Part shown: positions 14,206-22,155 of the stretch, one piece after another
How the letters are laid out: every line of letters starts with the position of its first letter
How positions within the stretch are numbered: the stretch's first letter is position 1
Assembly: GCF_002149035.1 (NCBI RefSeq)
Contig: NZ_NGFP01000084.1
Coordinates: 1 to 33,327 of the forward strand
Length of the DNA stretch: 33,327 nucleotides
Reading direction: 5' to 3'
Source of the DNA: Streptosporangium minutum
GTDB taxonomy: Bacteria; Actinomycetota; Actinomycetes; Streptosporangiales; Streptosporangiaceae
Position numbers and translations under genes: made by a program
The notes under the pieces: generated by a model
What the model was told of the DNA's origin: nothing
Databases searched by the model: none
What the model saw: only the letters and a program-made list of their open reading frames with translations

Positions 14206-14400
14206 CATCTTCTCCGCGGCTGAAGCCGAGAGATTCCGACCCTCACAGGTTGGAGTTCCTGTTTCACAGCCGATCGCGGGCACTCGGAACGAGTGCCGTG
14301 TCTTACATCAGCTCCGCAGGCGTTGCACCTCTCCACCAGCCCGGCGGCGAGGTCCTTGCGACCGTACAGGCCCGCTTGGTTATCGCAAGCCCGTGCACGA
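14202..14400 (-). mobile_element. IS200/IS605-type remnant: TnpB tail and right end
   Basis: Read leftward, the DNA encodes a tail typical of actinobacterial TnpB proteins: NACGADVRHG, then AVKQELQPVRVG and RLQP. It runs into a right-end structure. At the boundary the top strand reads TTGACATCTTCTCCGCGGCT, the degraded form of the common TTGACATCCTCCCC right-end sequence. The subterminal hairpin at 14211-14233 has CGGCT/AGCCG and TCTC/GAGA arms. On the element strand it ends in TCAA, the right-end cleavage tetranucleotide known from IS608. Most of TnpB, the left end and any TnpA are missing. The upper limit is approximate. A functional omega-RNA is possible but not shown. Confidence 0.65.
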
Positions 14401-14469
14401 CCATAACCGAAAGGGGGCAGGGGTGTACCGCCCATGGCTGAGGCAAGGGGTCTCCACCCCGGAATACCG

Positions 14470-15492
14470 ATGAAGATCTTGGTCATCGGTGGGGCCGGGT
14501 TCATCGGTTCCCACTACGTCCGCACGCTCAGCGCGGACGGCGTCGCCGTGACCGTTCTCGACAAGCTCACCTATGCCGGGAACCGGGCGAACCTGGAGGG
14601 CGCCGCCCACGAGTTCGTACACGGTGACATCTGCGACGCCGGGCTCCTGGCCGAGGTGGTGCCCGGCCACGAGGTCGTCGTCAACTTCGCGGCCGAGTCC
14701 CACGTGGATCGGTCCATCGACGGCGCCGGGGAGTTCGTGCGGACCAACGTGCTCGGCACGCAGACCCTGATGCAGGCGTGCCTCGACGCGGGCACCCGCC
14801 GGGTGGTCCAGGTCTCCACCGACGAGGTGTACGGGTCGATCGACACCGGCTCCTGGAAGGAGGACGCGCCGGTGCGGCCACGCTCGCCGTACTCCGCCGC
14901 CAAGGCGGGCGGCGACATGATCGCCCTCGCCTACGCGGTCACCCATGGCCTGCCGGTCTCCATCACGCGCTGCGGCAACAACTACGGGCCCCACCAGTAT
15001 CCGGAGAAGGTGATCCCGCTCTTCGTCACCAACCTCCTGCGGGGACGCAAGGTCCCGCTCTACGGCGACGGCGGCAACGTCAGGGACTGGATCCACGTCG
15101 CCGACCACTGCGCGGGCATCCGGCTCGTGGCCGAGCGGGGCGAGCCGGGCGAGGTCTACCACATCGCCGGTACGGCGGAGCTGACCAACACCGAGCTGAC
15201 CGCCCGGCTGCTGGCGGCCTGCGGCGCCGGCTGGGACATGGTCGAGCACGTCAAGGACCGCAAGGGGCACGACCGCCGCTATTCCCTGGACGACTCCCGG
15301 CTGCGTGCCCTGGGCTACCGGCCGAAGGTCCCGTTCGAGCAGGGCCTGGCGGAGACCGTCCGCTGGTACGCCGACAACCCGGACTGGTGGGAGGCCGCCG
15401 CGGACCACGGCGACGGCGCGACCGCGGGCGCCGGACGCCCGGCCGGGATCGCGGCCGTGGGCGCCGGGCGGACGGGCGGGGAGATCGCATGA
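14470..15492 (+). CDS. rmlB: dTDP-glucose 4,6-dehydratase
   Basis: This short-chain dehydrogenase-fold enzyme converts dTDP-glucose to dTDP-4-keto-6-deoxyglucose with bound NAD+. The 340 residues include the nucleotide motif GGAGFIGS (7-14), NFAAESHVDRSI, the catalytic STDEVYG (Thr-Asp-Glu), the YSAAK active-site Tyr/Lys, CGNNYGPHQYPEK and KDRKGHDRRYSLD. The last 25 residues are Gly/Ala-rich and extend beyond the usual end. ATG 14470 is supported by homology; only GGA about 6 nt upstream resembles a ribosome site. GGGGT/ACCCC with a 4-nt loop (14447-14460) lies just upstream and could affect initiation. It overlaps rmlD by ATGA. It is separated from rmlA by the IS remnant. Confidence 0.95.
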   Translation: MKILVIGGAGFIGSHYVRTLSADGVAVTVLDKLTYAGNRANLEGAAHEFVHGDICDAGLLAEVVPGHEVVVNFAAESHVDRSIDGAGEFVRTNVLGTQTLMQACLDAGTRRVVQVSTDEVYGSIDTGSWKEDAPVRPRSPYSAAKAGGDMIALAYAVTHGLPVSITRCGNNYGPHQYPEKVIPLFVTNLLRGRKVPLYGDGGNVRDWIHVADHCAGIRLVAERGEPGEVYHIAGTAELTNTELTARLLAACGAGWDMVEHVKDRKGHDRRYSLDDSRLRALGYRPKVPFEQGLAETVRWYADNPDWWEAAADHGDGATAGAGRPAGIAAVGAGRTGGEIA

Positions 15493-16346
15493 GCCGGTGG
15501 TTGATCACCGGGGCTTCCGGCATGCTCGCGACCGAGCTGCTGGGCCGCCTGCAGGCCGCCGGGGAGTCCGTCCTCGCCCTGCGCAGGGACGAGCTCGACC
15601 TCCGTGACGGGCCCGCCGTACGGCATCTGGTGTCGGCCTGCCGGCCGGACACCGTGGTGAACTGCGCGGCGTGGACGGCGGTGGACGACGCCGAGACCCA
15701 CGAGGCCGAGGCGCTCGCCGTCAACGGCCACGGGGTGCGGGCGCTGGCCGAGGCGTGCGAGCGCCTCGGCGCGCGGCTGATCCAGCCCTCTACGGACTAC
15801 GTCTTCGACGGGACCGCGCTGGACCCCTACCGGGAGGACGCGCGGACCTGCCCGGTCAACGCCTACGGGCGCACCAAGCTCGCCGGTGAGCGGGCCGTGC
15901 TGGAGGTGCTGCCCGAGACCGGCTACGTCGTGCGGACCGCCTGGCTGTACGGCGCGACCGGGAAGAACTTCGTCCGGACGATGGCGGACCTGGAGAGGAC
16001 CCGGCCGACCCTGGACGTCGTCGACGATCAGGTGGGCCCGCCCACCTGGGCCGGAGACCTGGCCGCCGGGATCATCGAGCTGGGCCGCACCGGACCGCCG
16101 CCCGGGGTCTACCACGCCACCGGCTCCGGCCAGACGAGCTGGTACGGCTTCGCGCGGGAGATCTTCAAGCTGGTCGGCGCGGACCCGGACCGGATCACCC
16201 CGGTCTCCACCAAGGAGTTCGCGCGGCCCGCGCCGCGGCCGGCCTACAGCGTGCTGGGACACGAGCGCTGGAGCCGGGCGGGACTGCCGCCGATGCGGGA
16301 CTGGCGAGAGGCGTTGCGGGGGTCCGATGTTCTCGTCAGAGGCTAG
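15489..16346 (+). CDS. rmlD: dTDP-4-dehydrorhamnose reductase
   Basis: This NAD(P)H-dependent reductase performs the last step to dTDP-L-rhamnose or a related sugar. The 285-residue SDR protein has the nucleotide motif TGASGMLA (8-15), NCAAWTAVDDAE, STDYVFDG, the active-site Tyr-x3-Lys in YGRTKLAGE, VVRTAWLYG and VDDQVGPPTWAGDLA. These are diagnostic RmlD blocks. ATG overlaps the rmlB stop (ATGA), so the two are coupled. The 3' end overlaps the convergent rmlC by 11 bp, and there is no room for an intergenic terminator. Confidence 0.94.
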   Translation: MSRWLITGASGMLATELLGRLQAAGESVLALRRDELDLRDGPAVRHLVSACRPDTVVNCAAWTAVDDAETHEAEALAVNGHGVRALAEACERLGARLIQPSTDYVFDGTALDPYREDARTCPVNAYGRTKLAGERAVLEVLPETGYVVRTAWLYGATGKNFVRTMADLERTRPTLDVVDDQVGPPTWAGDLAAGIIELGRTGPPPGVYHATGSGQTSWYGFAREIFKLVGADPDRITPVSTKEFARPAPRPAYSVLGHERWSRAGLPPMRDWREALRGSDVLVRG

Positions 16347-16986
16347 GCGCGGCGCGGCCCCGGCCACGGGCGGCGGGGTCCCGGTCGCGGCCGGACGCGG
16401 CCAGGTCGTCGTAGTGGGCCGCGCACGCGCCGTGGTCCGGCAGCAGGCCCGCGTCCAGGGCCTCCTTGAGGGTGGGGGCGGCGGCGTCCTTGTCCGACAG
16501 GATCGGCTCCACACCGGCCGGCCAGTCGATCCCCAGGTCCGGGTCGAGCGGGTGGATCCCGTGCTCGCGCGCGGGGGCGAAGGGCTGCGAGCACAGGTAG
16601 ACGACCGTGGCCTGCTCGCTGAGCGTCAGGAACCCGTGGCCCAGCCCCTCGGCGACGTAGAGCCCGCGCCGGGACTCGTCGTCCAGCAGGACGCTCTCCC
16701 AGCGGCCGAAGGTGGGCGAGCCGGCACGGATGTCCACGACGACGTCGAGGACGGCCCCGGAGACGCACGTGACGTACTTGGCCTGGCCGGGCGGCACGTC
16801 GGCGAAATGGATGCCCCGCAGGACTCCCCGCCTGGAGACCGAGCAGTTGACCTGGGCGAGGTCCAGCCGGTGACCGAGGGATTCCTCCAGGTCGGCGGCA
16901 CGGTAGCTCTCAAGGAACGATCCACGGGGATCAGCGTGGATGCGCGGCGTATGACACCAGGTTCCGTCGATGCTGAGGGGTTCCAT
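16336..16986 (-). CDS. rmlC: dTDP-4-dehydrorhamnose 3,5-epimerase family protein
   Basis: This cupin-fold epimerase should act on dTDP-4-keto-6-deoxyglucose between RmlB and RmlD. Visible blocks are DPRGSFLE, the active-site His in RGVLRGIHF, GAVLDVVVDIR, the GLGHGFLTLSEQATVVYLCS segment and PLDPDLGIDWP. The VVYLCS form with EHGIHPLDPDL resembles epimerases of antibiotic-sugar pathways as much as classical RmlC, so the product could be a sugar other than L-rhamnose. The start is placed at 16986 (MEPLSIDG), where homologues begin; ATG 16998 is possible. The C-terminus is a long Arg/Ala-rich tail. The gene is inverted relative to rmlABD and divergent from the next block. Confidence 0.88.
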   Translation of the reverse strand: MEPLSIDGTWCHTPRIHADPRGSFLESYRAADLEESLGHRLDLAQVNCSVSRRGVLRGIHFADVPPGQAKYVTCVSGAVLDVVVDIRAGSPTFGRWESVLLDDESRRGLYVAEGLGHGFLTLSEQATVVYLCSQPFAPAREHGIHPLDPDLGIDWPAGVEPILSDKDAAAPTLKEALDAGLLPDHGACAAHYDDLAASGRDRDPAARGRGRAAPSL

Positions 16987-17010
16987 GGGCCGAAGCATGC
17001 CACAGCGGAA

Positions 17011-17046
17011 CGGTGTAACACCGCCGAAGGATCGGGCGAAATCCTA
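17011..17046 (-). promoter_or_regulatory. Probable rmlC promoter -10 and operator-like palindrome
   Basis: On the leftward strand TAGGAT (17046-17041) is a good actinobacterial -10 hexamer about 45-60 nt ahead of rmlC; no convincing -35 is seen. Just downstream lies a perfect palindrome, CGGTGTAACACCG (17011-17023), 6-bp arms around one base, placed like a repressor site. Read rightward, a TTGACG at 17071-17076 might be a -35 for the methyltransferase block. Confidence 0.4.
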
Positions 17047-17117
17047 GGGTTCGCGCTCGATGGAATGATCTTGACGGAGAACGGTCGAGCCGCGTTCCGC
17101 GGCGAGGGAGCGTATTG

Positions 17118-18353
17118 ATGACAACCTGCCGGCTGTGCGGCTCCACGAGCCTCGCCAGCGTCGTCGACCTCGGTGCGACACCGCCCTGCGAGCGGTTCCT
17201 CACCGCTGAGCAGCTCGACGAGCCCGAGGTCACCTACCCGCTGCACCTGCGGGTGTGCACCGGTTGCTGGCTGGCGCAGATCCCGCCGCTGATCACGCCG
17301 GAGGACACCTTCACCGAGTACGCCTACTTCTCGTCCTACTCGACCTCCTGGGTGGAGCACGCGCGGGAGTACGTGAACGGGGCGGTCGAGCGGCTGGGGC
17401 TGGACGAGGGCTCGTTCGTGGTCGAGGTGGCCAGCAACGACGGATACCTGCTGCAGCACGTGGTCGAGCGGGGGATCCGGTGCCTGGGCGTCGAGCCGTC
17501 GAAGAACGTCGGCGAGGCGGCCAGGGAGCGGGGCGTGCCGACGGTCACGGCGTTCCTCGGCCCCGAGACCGGCGCCGCGGTGCGCGCGGAGCACGGGCCC
17601 GCCGACCTCGTGGCGGCCAACAACGTCTACGCCCACATCCCCGACGTCATCGGGTTCACCAAGGGCCTGCGCGCGCTCGTGGCCGACGACGGGTGGGTCT
17701 CCATCGAGGTGCAGCACCTGCTCACCCTGATGGAGCACAACCAGTACGACACGATCTACCACGAGCACTTCCAGTACTACACGGTCGCCTCCGCGCAACG
17801 CGCCCTGGCCTCCGGCGGGCTGTCCCTCGTGGACGTCGAGCTGCTGCCGACCCACGGAGGCTCGATCCGCCTGTGGGCGCGGCCGCAGGAGGCGGCCGGC
17901 GAGCCGGGCGAGCGGGTGGACCAGGTGCTCGCCGCGGAGAAGGCGGCGGGCCTGCACGAGCTGGCCGGATACACCGAGTTCGCCGCCCGGGTGGCCGGCG
18001 TCCGGCGGGACCTGCTGAGGTTCCTCGTCGAGGCCGCCGAGCAGGGCAGGACGGTGGTCGGCTACGGCGCGCCGGGCAAGGGCAACACGCTGCTCAACCA
18101 CTGCGGGGTCCGCGCGGACCTGCTGCAGTACACGGTGGACCGCAACCCCTACAAGCACGGCAGGTTCACCCCCGGCGCGCGGATCCCGATCCTGCCGCCC
18201 GAGCGGATCGCCGAGGACCGGCCCGACTACGTGCTGGTCCTGCCGTGGAACCTCCGCGAGGAGCTCACCGCCCAGCTGTCCTTCGTCCATGACTGGGGAG
18301 GCCGGCTGGTCTTCCCCATCCCCCGTCTGGAGATCGTCGAGGTGAACCCGTGA
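17118..18353 (+). CDS. Sugar C-methyltransferase-like protein (TylC3/NovU type)
   Basis: This 411-residue SAM-dependent methyltransferase has the three-part architecture of deoxysugar C-methyltransferases. An N-terminal zinc-binding part has Cys4, Cys7, Cys47 and Cys50 (CRLCGS, CTGC) around VVDLGATPPCERF. The Rossmann core has the SAM motif VEVASNDGYLLQ near 105. The C-terminal domain contains GYGAPGKGNTLLNHCG. Such enzymes act on NDP-4-keto-deoxysugars, often at C-3, but some relatives in sugar clusters have other roles. GAGGGAG lies 7 nt before ATG 17118. It opens a block of six tightly spaced genes and overlaps the next by GTGA. Confidence 0.88.
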   Translation: MTTCRLCGSTSLASVVDLGATPPCERFLTAEQLDEPEVTYPLHLRVCTGCWLAQIPPLITPEDTFTEYAYFSSYSTSWVEHAREYVNGAVERLGLDEGSFVVEVASNDGYLLQHVVERGIRCLGVEPSKNVGEAARERGVPTVTAFLGPETGAAVRAEHGPADLVAANNVYAHIPDVIGFTKGLRALVADDGWVSIEVQHLLTLMEHNQYDTIYHEHFQYYTVASAQRALASGGLSLVDVELLPTHGGSIRLWARPQEAAGEPGERVDQVLAAEKAAGLHELAGYTEFAARVAGVRRDLLRFLVEAAEQGRTVVGYGAPGKGNTLLNHCGVRADLLQYTVDRNPYKHGRFTPGARIPILPPERIAEDRPDYVLVLPWNLREELTAQLSFVHDWGGRLVFPIPRLEIVEVNP

Positions 18354-19144
18354 AGGTCGTGCTCTTCTGCGGCGGGTACGGAACGCGGATGCGCACCGGC
18401 ACCCCCGGTGACGCGCCCAAGCCCATGCAGCTCGTGGGTCCCCGCCCGCTCATCTGGCATGTGATGCGCTACTACGCGCACTTCGGGCACACGGAGTTCA
18501 TCCTCTGCCTCGGCTACGGAGCGCACCACATCAAGGACTTCTTCCTGAACTACCAGGAGACCACCTCCAACGACTTCGTCCTGCGCGGAGGCAGGATCGA
18601 GCTGCTGTCCGCCGACATCTCCGAGTGGTCGATCTCCTTCGTGCAGACGGGGATCGAGTCACCGATCGGCGAGCGGCTGCGCCGGGTCCGCGACCACCTC
18701 GACGGCGAGGAGATGTTCCTGGCCAACTACGCCGACGTGCTCACCGACGCGCCGCTGCCGGAGATCATCGACCGCTTCGCCGCGTCCGACGCGGGAGCCT
18801 CCATGATGGTCGTCCCGCCGTCGGACACCTTCCACTGCGTCGAGCTCGGGGAGCACGGGATGGTCGGCGGGATCACGCCGGTCAGCGAGATGCCGCTCTG
18901 GGTGAACGGCGGATACTTCGTGCTCCGCCAGGAGGTCTTCGACCACATCCCGCCGGGAGGCGACCTCGTCGCGGACGGCTGCGCCGAGCTGGCCAAGCGC
19001 GGCCGGATGCTCGCCTACCCCCACCGCGGCTACTGGCGGCCGACCGACACGGTCAAGGAGCGGGTCGCCCTCGACGAGGCGTACTCGCGAGGCGAGCGGC
19101 CGTGGGCGCTGTGGGAACGCGGACCGGCGGTGCGGACCGCATGA
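18350..19144 (+). CDS. Glucose-1-phosphate cytidylyltransferase-like nucleotidyltransferase
   Basis: The 264-residue protein belongs to the sugar nucleotidyltransferase superfamily and is closest in pattern to RfbF, which makes CDP-glucose. It has the pyrophosphorylase signature [10 protein letters not shown] with PKPM following, [34 protein letters not shown] and [12 protein letters not shown], where family members carry the metal-binding Asp. VNGGYFVL and [10 protein letters not shown] complete the fold. The nucleotide preference is inferred, not read from a diagnostic residue. No obvious CDP-glucose 4,6-dehydratase (RfbG) is present; the SDR protein two genes downstream is the only candidate dehydratase or epimerase. 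GTG start overlaps the methyltransferase stop, and its own stop overlaps the PIG-L gene (ATGA). Confidence 0.82.
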   Translation: MKVVLFCGGYGTRMRTGTPGDAPKPMQLVGPRPLIWHVMRYYAHFGHTEFILCLGYGAHHIKDFFLNYQETTSNDFVLRGGRIELLSADISEWSISFVQTGIESPIGERLRRVRDHLDGEEMFLANYADVLTDAPLPEIIDRFAASDAGASMMVVPPSDTFHCVELGEHGMVGGITPVSEMPLWVNGGYFVLRQEVFDHIPPGGDLVADGCAELAKRGRMLAYPHRGYWRPTDTVKERVALDEAYSRGERPWALWERGPAVRTA

Positions 19145-19827
19145 TCGGATTTCGGCCGGCCGGGGCGGACGGGGCGACCGGGAACGGCGGGAACGGCGGT
19201 CTGGGGAGCGTCGCGCTGCTCGCCGCCCACTGCGACGACCTCGCCATCGGCGCGGGCGGCAGCCTGCTGACCGTCTGCTCGGCACGTCCCGGCCTGCGGG
19301 TGGACGCGCTGGTGCTCTCCGGCGGCGGCACCGAGCGGGAGGACGAGGAGCACGCGGCGCTGGCCGCCTTCTGCCCCGGCGCCGACCTGCGGCTCACCGT
19401 GCTGAAGCTGCCCGACGGGCGGCTGCCCGCGCACTGGGAGGAGGCGAAGGCCGCCGTGGAGGAGCTGCGCGCACGGTCCGACCCCGATCTGCTGTTCGCG
19501 CCGCACCCCGGAGACGCCCACCAGGACCACCGGGGTCTGGCACGGCTGGTGCCCACCGCCTTCCGCGACCACCAGGTGCTCGGCTACGAGATCGTCAAGT
19601 GGGACGGCGACCTCGGGCGGCCGCAGGTCTACCAGCCGCTCGCCCCCGAGGTGGCCGAGGCGAAGGTGACCCTGCTCCAGCAGCACTACCCCTCACAGCG
19701 GCGACGTCCCTGGTACGACCGCGAGGCGTTCCTCGGGCTGGCCCGCATCCGCGGAATCGAGTGCCACGCGCGCTACGCGGAGGCGTTCCACGTCAACAAA
19801 CTGACCATCGATCTGGCTGGAGGATGA
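19141..19827 (+). CDS. PIG-L family deacetylase
   Basis: This 228-residue protein belongs to the LmbE/PIG-L zinc deacetylases, which remove N-acetyl groups from sugars or sugar conjugates (as MshB and BshB do in thiol biosynthesis). The zinc-binding motif usually written AHPDD appears as AHCDD (29-33), followed by HPGDAHQDH (122-130) with the third ligand. LLQQHYPSQ near the end is typical for members in sugar clusters. A Gly/Asn-rich stretch of about 20 residues precedes the domain. ATG overlaps the upstream stop. Context suggests it deacetylates an amino-sugar intermediate, but the target is not known. Confidence 0.85.
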   Translation: MIGFRPAGADGATGNGGNGGLGSVALLAAHCDDLAIGAGGSLLTVCSARPGLRVDALVLSGGGTEREDEEHAALAAFCPGADLRLTVLKLPDGRLPAHWEEAKAAVEELRARSDPDLLFAPHPGDAHQDHRGLARLVPTAFRDHQVLGYEIVKWDGDLGRPQVYQPLAPEVAEAKVTLLQQHYPSQRRRPWYDREAFLGLARIRGIECHARYAEAFHVNKLTIDLAGG

Positions 19828-19832
19828 ACCGG

Positions 19833-20876
19833 ATGCGCGTGCTGCTGACCGGGCACCAGGGTTACCTGGGAAGTGTGATGGCCCCGATGCTCGCCGAGGC
19901 GGGCCACGAGGTGATCGGCCTGGACTCCGGGCTCTTCGCCGACTGCGTCCTGGGCCCCGTGCCCGACGACCCCCCGGGCCACACGGTCGACCTGCGGGAC
20001 GTCACCGCCGCCGAGCTGGCGGGGATGGACGCCGTGGTGCACCTCGCCGCGCTGTCCAACGACCCGCTCGGCTCGCTGGCGCCCCAGCTCACCTACGACA
20101 TCAACCACCACGCCTCGGCGCGCCTGGCCCGGCTGGCCCGCGAGGCGGGCGTGCGCCGGTTCCTGTACGCCTCCACCTGCTCGGTCTACGGCGCCTCCGG
20201 CGGCGGCGACCTGGTCGACGAGGACGCGCCGCTGCGCCCGGTGACCCCCTACGCCGAGTCCAAGGTCCGGGTCGAGGACGACCTGGCCGAGCTGGCCGAC
20301 GACGACTTCACCCCGGTCTTCCTGCGCAACGCCACCGCGTTCGGGTTCTCGCCCCGGCCGCGCGCCGACATCGTGCTGAACAACCTCGTCGGGCACGCGC
20401 TGCTCACGGGCGAGGTCCGGGTGCTGTCCGACGGCACCCCGTGGCGGCCGCTGGTGCACGCCCAGGACATCGCGAGCGCCTTCGTCCTGGCCCTGACCGC
20501 TCCCCGTGAGGCCGTGCACGCCAGGGCGTTCAACGTGGGCACCGAGCAGAACAACGTGACCGTGGCGGAGATCGCCGCCGAGGTCGTCGAGGTGGTGCCC
20601 GGCTCCGAACTGGTGATCACCGGGGAGGCCGGGGCGGACCCGCGCTCCTACCGGGTGGACTTCTCCCGCATCCGCGCCGCGCTGCCCGGCTACCAGGCGC
20701 ACTGGACGGTCAAGGAGGGCGCGGTCGAGCTGGTCGAGGCCTACCGGCGGTTCGGCCTGACCGAGCGGGACTTCCAGCACCGTTTCACCAGGCTCGCGCG
20801 GCTGTCGGCCCGGCGCGCCGAGGGCAGCGTCGACGACGCGTTGCGACCGCACGAGGTGGCCGCAGGTGACGATTGA
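19833..20876 (+). CDS. NAD-dependent epimerase/dehydratase (SDR)
   Basis: This extended short-chain dehydrogenase of about 347 residues has the nucleotide motif TGHQGYLGS near the N-terminus, [11 protein letters not shown], the catalytic YASTCSVYG and Tyr-x3-Lys in [17 protein letters not shown], and the [16 protein letters not shown] block of sugar epimerases. It should oxidise or epimerise a nucleotide-sugar. ATG 19833 is chosen because GGAGG (19819-19823) is 9 nt upstream; ATG 19824 overlaps the PIG-L stop (ATGA) but abuts the GGAGG directly. The 3' end overlaps the DUF4910 gene by 11 bp. Reaction and substrate cannot be fixed from sequence. Confidence 0.87.
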   Translation: MRVLLTGHQGYLGSVMAPMLAEAGHEVIGLDSGLFADCVLGPVPDDPPGHTVDLRDVTAAELAGMDAVVHLAALSNDPLGSLAPQLTYDINHHASARLARLAREAGVRRFLYASTCSVYGASGGGDLVDEDAPLRPVTPYAESKVRVEDDLAELADDDFTPVFLRNATAFGFSPRPRADIVLNNLVGHALLTGEVRVLSDGTPWRPLVHAQDIASAFVLALTAPREAVHARAFNVGTEQNNVTVAEIAAEVVEVVPGSELVITGEAGADPRSYRVDFSRIRAALPGYQAHWTVKEGAVELVEAYRRFGLTERDFQHRFTRLARLSARRAEGSVDDALRPHEVAAGDD

Positions 20877-22155
20877 GACCGTGGGGCGTGAGATGCACGC
20901 CCTGGTCGAGCGGCTCTACCCGCTGTGCCGGAGCATCACCGGCGACGGGGTGCGCCGCACTCTGGAGATCGTCGGGGAGTCCGTGCCCCTGCGGATCCAC
21001 GAGGTGCCGACGGGGACCGAGGTCCTCGACTGGACGGTGCCCAGGGAGTGGAACATCCGTGACGCCTACATCAAGGACGCGTCAGGCGCCCGGGTGGTCG
21101 ACTTCGCGGAGTCCAACCTCCACGTGGTCGGCTACAGCGTCCCGGTGTCGGCCACCATGTCCCTGGAGGAGCTCCGCGGCCACCTGCACACCCTGCCCGA
21201 CCAGCCCGACCTGATCCCCTACCGGACCAGCTACTACGCGGAGACCTGGGGGTTCTGCCTGCGGGAGAGCACCCTGGCCGGCCTCCCGGAGGGCGACTAC
21301 GAGGTCCGGATCGACTCGACCCTGGCCGACGGCCACCTGACCTACGGCGAGCATGTGGTGCCCGGCCGGGTACCCGACGAGGTGCTCGTCTCCTGCCACG
21401 TGTGCCACCCCTCGCTGGCCAACGACAACCTGGCGGGCATCGCCGTGGCGACCAGGCTCGCGCGGCGGCTGGCCGAGTCCGACCCGTGGTACACCTACCG
21501 CTTCCTGTTCATGCCCGGCACGATCGGCGCGATCACCTGGCTGGCGCGTAACCGGGAGCGCGTCGGAAGGGTCAAGCACGGGCTCGTGCTGGCCTGCGCG
21601 GGAGACAGCGGCGCGCTGACCTACAAGCGCAGCAGGCGCGGGGACGCGGAGATCGACCGGGTGGTGCGGCACGTCCTGCGCACCTCTGGCCGCGACCACG
21701 AGATCGTGGACTTCTCCCCGTACGGCTACGACGAGCGGCAGTTCTGCTCGCCCGGTTTCGACATGCCGGTCGGCTCCCTGACCCGCACGCCGTACGCCGG
21801 CTACCCGGAGTACCACACCTCGGCGGACAACCCGGACTTCGTCTCACCCGAGGCGATGACGGACACCCTGGAGACCTGCTGGGAGATCACCCGGGTGCTG
21901 GAGCGCAACCACCGCTATCTCAACCTCAGCCCGTACGGCGAGCCACAGCTCGGCAGGCGGGGCCTGTACGGCTCGCTGGGGGGACGCAGCGACACCAAGC
22001 AGGCGCAGATGGCGATGTTGTGGGTGCTGAACCTCTCCGACGGAGAGCACAGCCTGCTGGACATCGCGGAACGGTCCGACCTGCCCTTCGCCACCGTGGC
22101 GGATGCGGCACAAGCCCTGCGTGGTGCGGGACTCGTCAAGGAGAAGGGGAAATGA
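20866..22155 (+). CDS. DUF4910 aminopeptidase-like protein with C-terminal winged helix
   Basis: The 429-residue protein resembles DUF4910/DUF2172 proteins, a branch of the M28-like zinc peptidase fold often found in surface-sugar clusters. An N-terminal segment ([14 protein letters not shown], then [14 protein letters not shown]) is followed by the peptidase-like core with [16 protein letters not shown] (His and Asp ligands), [32 protein letters not shown] and [11 protein letters not shown]. The C-terminal 80 residues form a winged-helix-like domain. In the motif where a catalytic Glu would be expected (PETIG) the sequence is PGTIG, so peptidase activity is doubtful. GTG 20866 overlaps the upstream gene by 11 bp, and its stop overlaps the next gene (ATGA). 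A role on a peptide- or amino-acid-bearing sugar is a guess. Confidence 0.82.
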   Translation: MTIETVGREMHALVERLYPLCRSITGDGVRRTLEIVGESVPLRIHEVPTGTEVLDWTVPREWNIRDAYIKDASGARVVDFAESNLHVVGYSVPVSATMSLEELRGHLHTLPDQPDLIPYRTSYYAETWGFCLRESTLAGLPEGDYEVRIDSTLADGHLTYGEHVVPGRVPDEVLVSCHVCHPSLANDNLAGIAVATRLARRLAESDPWYTYRFLFMPGTIGAITWLARNRERVGRVKHGLVLACAGDSGALTYKRSRRGDAEIDRVVRHVLRTSGRDHEIVDFSPYGYDERQFCSPGFDMPVGSLTRTPYAGYPEYHTSADNPDFVSPEAMTDTLETCWEITRVLERNHRYLNLSPYGEPQLGRRGLYGSLGGRSDTKQAQMAMLWVLNLSDGEHSLLDIAERSDLPFATVADAAQALRGAGLVKEKGK

